The notes below the pieces were generated by a model, which had not been told where the DNA came from, did no database searches, and saw nothing but the letters and a program-made list of their open reading frames with translations. A DNA stretch of 7,232 nucleotides, taken from Chitinophaga pinensis (lineage in GTDB: Bacteria; Bacteroidota; Bacteroidia; M30B66). The stretch is from assembly GCA_943333015.1 (NCBI GenBank), contig CALQRR010000077.1:1-7232 (forward strand), given 5' to 3'. This document shows, piece by piece, positions 6,576 through 7,232 of the stretch; positions within the stretch are counted from its first letter, which is position 1, and each line of letters opens with the position of its first letter. Made by a program: the position numbers and the translations under genes.

Positions 6576-7232
6576 TCAGCGCGTTACTACCCAGCGTATT
6601 GTTTTGTTAAAAGAGCCTGCTGCGACGTGTACAAAATACAGTCCGGCGGGCTCTTTCGGTAATTCGAGCTGAAGAGCGGAATGAGTTCCGGGGTTCATTT
6701 CTTCCACCAGTTGCCCCACCGAATTGTAAATCCGAATCCGCAGTTCTGCTGGTTTTCCTATAGTGATGTTGAGGTTAGCATTTCCCTGTGTTGGATTTGG
6801 ATAAATGGCTAATTCTGGTTCTGACACTACATTATCTTCTAGCCCAAGCGCCCCTCCTGTGGTAAACCACAATGATACATTGGTTCCAAAGTCGGCATTG
6901 AACGGTTTGAGAACAGCACCCACGTCGGCCTTTCTGAAACGAATAAAACCAGTTCCAGCAGTTGGATTCGCCCACCAGCTCAATCCGTCCTTCCCCAAAT
7001 CCTCTAAAACAAACCGGTAACAACCTTGCGGAAGATCAATCGTGTCGCGGTATTCTGTTGCCGCGGCAAAACCACTTCGGCTGATTACCACATTGCCGGC
7101 AGCATCATAAATGGCCCAGGAGTTTTCATCCGGAGCATTATTGGTCAGCAGATTCACCACAAATCGCTCGGGAGCAATATACGGGGCGGTGAAATTCGAT
7201 CGCTGCAAATTGTTCAACGTATATTCATCGAC
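6576..7232 (-). CDS. Secreted protein with T9SS type A C-terminal sorting domain (3' part, runs off the right edge)
   Basis: The minus-strand frame is open from the window edge to the TGA at 6578-6576, giving 218 visible residues. A TTG at 7217 could be read as a start, but the frame continues upstream and there is no signal peptide, so this is the C-terminal portion of a longer protein. Residues of about 20-105 form a beta-rich module with SWAIYDAAGNVV (38-49), LPQGCYRFVLEDLGKDGLSW (67-86) and GTGFIRFRK (93-101). This resembles the jelly-roll-like repeat seen before sorting domains in many secreted Bacteroidota proteins, including some peptidases. Residues from about 139 on form the type A sorting domain: LAIYPNPTQGNANLNI (141-156), LRIRIYNSVGQLVEEM (164-179), AGLYFVHV (196-203) and a basic end (TR). 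Such cargo is exported by the type IX system and anchored or released at the cell surface. The catalytic or binding part lies outside the window, so its activity is unknown. Confidence 0.9.
   Translation of the reverse strand, partial: VDEYTLNNLQRSNFTAPYIAPERFVVNLLTNNAPDENSWAIYDAAGNVVISRSGFAAATEYRDTIDLPQGCYRFVLEDLGKDGLSWWANPTAGTGFIRFRKADVGAVLKPFNADFGTNVSLWFTTGGALGLEDNVVSEPELAIYPNPTQGNANLNITIGKPAELRIRIYNSVGQLVEEMNPGTHSALQLELPKEPAGLYFVHVAAGSFNKTIRWVVTR

Noticed and set aside
7215..7217. TTG as the true start of the T9SS protein
   Set aside because: The frame stays open to the window edge and no signal peptide follows the TTG, which a T9SS cargo protein needs.

Overview
The window looks like a chromosomal fragment from a Bacteroidota (Bacteroidetes) bacterium. 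Three things point there: a C-terminal type IX secretion (T9SS) sorting domain, a TonB-dependent receptor with an N-terminal carboxypeptidase-regulatory-like domain and a signal peptide ending in FSQ, and a TAnnTTTG promoter element with little sign of Shine-Dalgarno sites. The window does not allow a finer placement. Base composition looks even throughout, and I see no insertion sequence, phage gene, CRISPR array, tRNA or rRNA.

Layout. (1) 1-463, minus strand: the N-terminal part of an FtsX/LolC-type ABC permease, running off the left edge and starting at TTG. (2) 478-3916, plus strand: a tight four-gene run of a NamZ-type exo-beta-N-acetylmuramidase (DUF1343/GH171), a polytopic membrane protein resembling GT-C glycosyltransferases, the CsaA tRNA-binding OB-fold protein, and a MarR-family regulator. 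The first three are joined by two 4-base ATGA overlaps, and the fourth follows after 9 bases, so they are probably one operon. (3) 3917-4133: the only real intergenic region. It holds a small inverted repeat, a tentative promoter, a well-formed TPP (THI-box) riboswitch and a short expression platform. (4) 4134-6575, plus strand: a TonB-dependent outer-membrane receptor under that riboswitch, predicted to import thiamin or a related compound. (5) 6576-7232, minus strand: the C-terminal part of a secreted T9SS cargo protein, running off the right edge. Its stop codon directly abuts the stop codon of the receptor gene.

How the genes work together. The riboswitch and receptor form a self-contained thiamin-uptake unit: high TPP should shut off synthesis of the outer-membrane transporter. 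The inner-membrane partner (PnuT type) and thiamin pyrophosphokinase often found with this receptor in Bacteroidota are not in the window. The four-gene run combines cell-wall sugar recovery, a possible membrane glycosyltransferase, a tRNA-binding protein and a regulator. No shared pathway is obvious, so the grouping is operonic by spacing rather than by known function.

I find no clearly undescribed system. The points most worth following are the possible riboswitch switching mechanism, an inverted repeat beside the MarR gene that sits inside the tentative receptor promoter, and the unusually compact divergent and convergent gene junctions.
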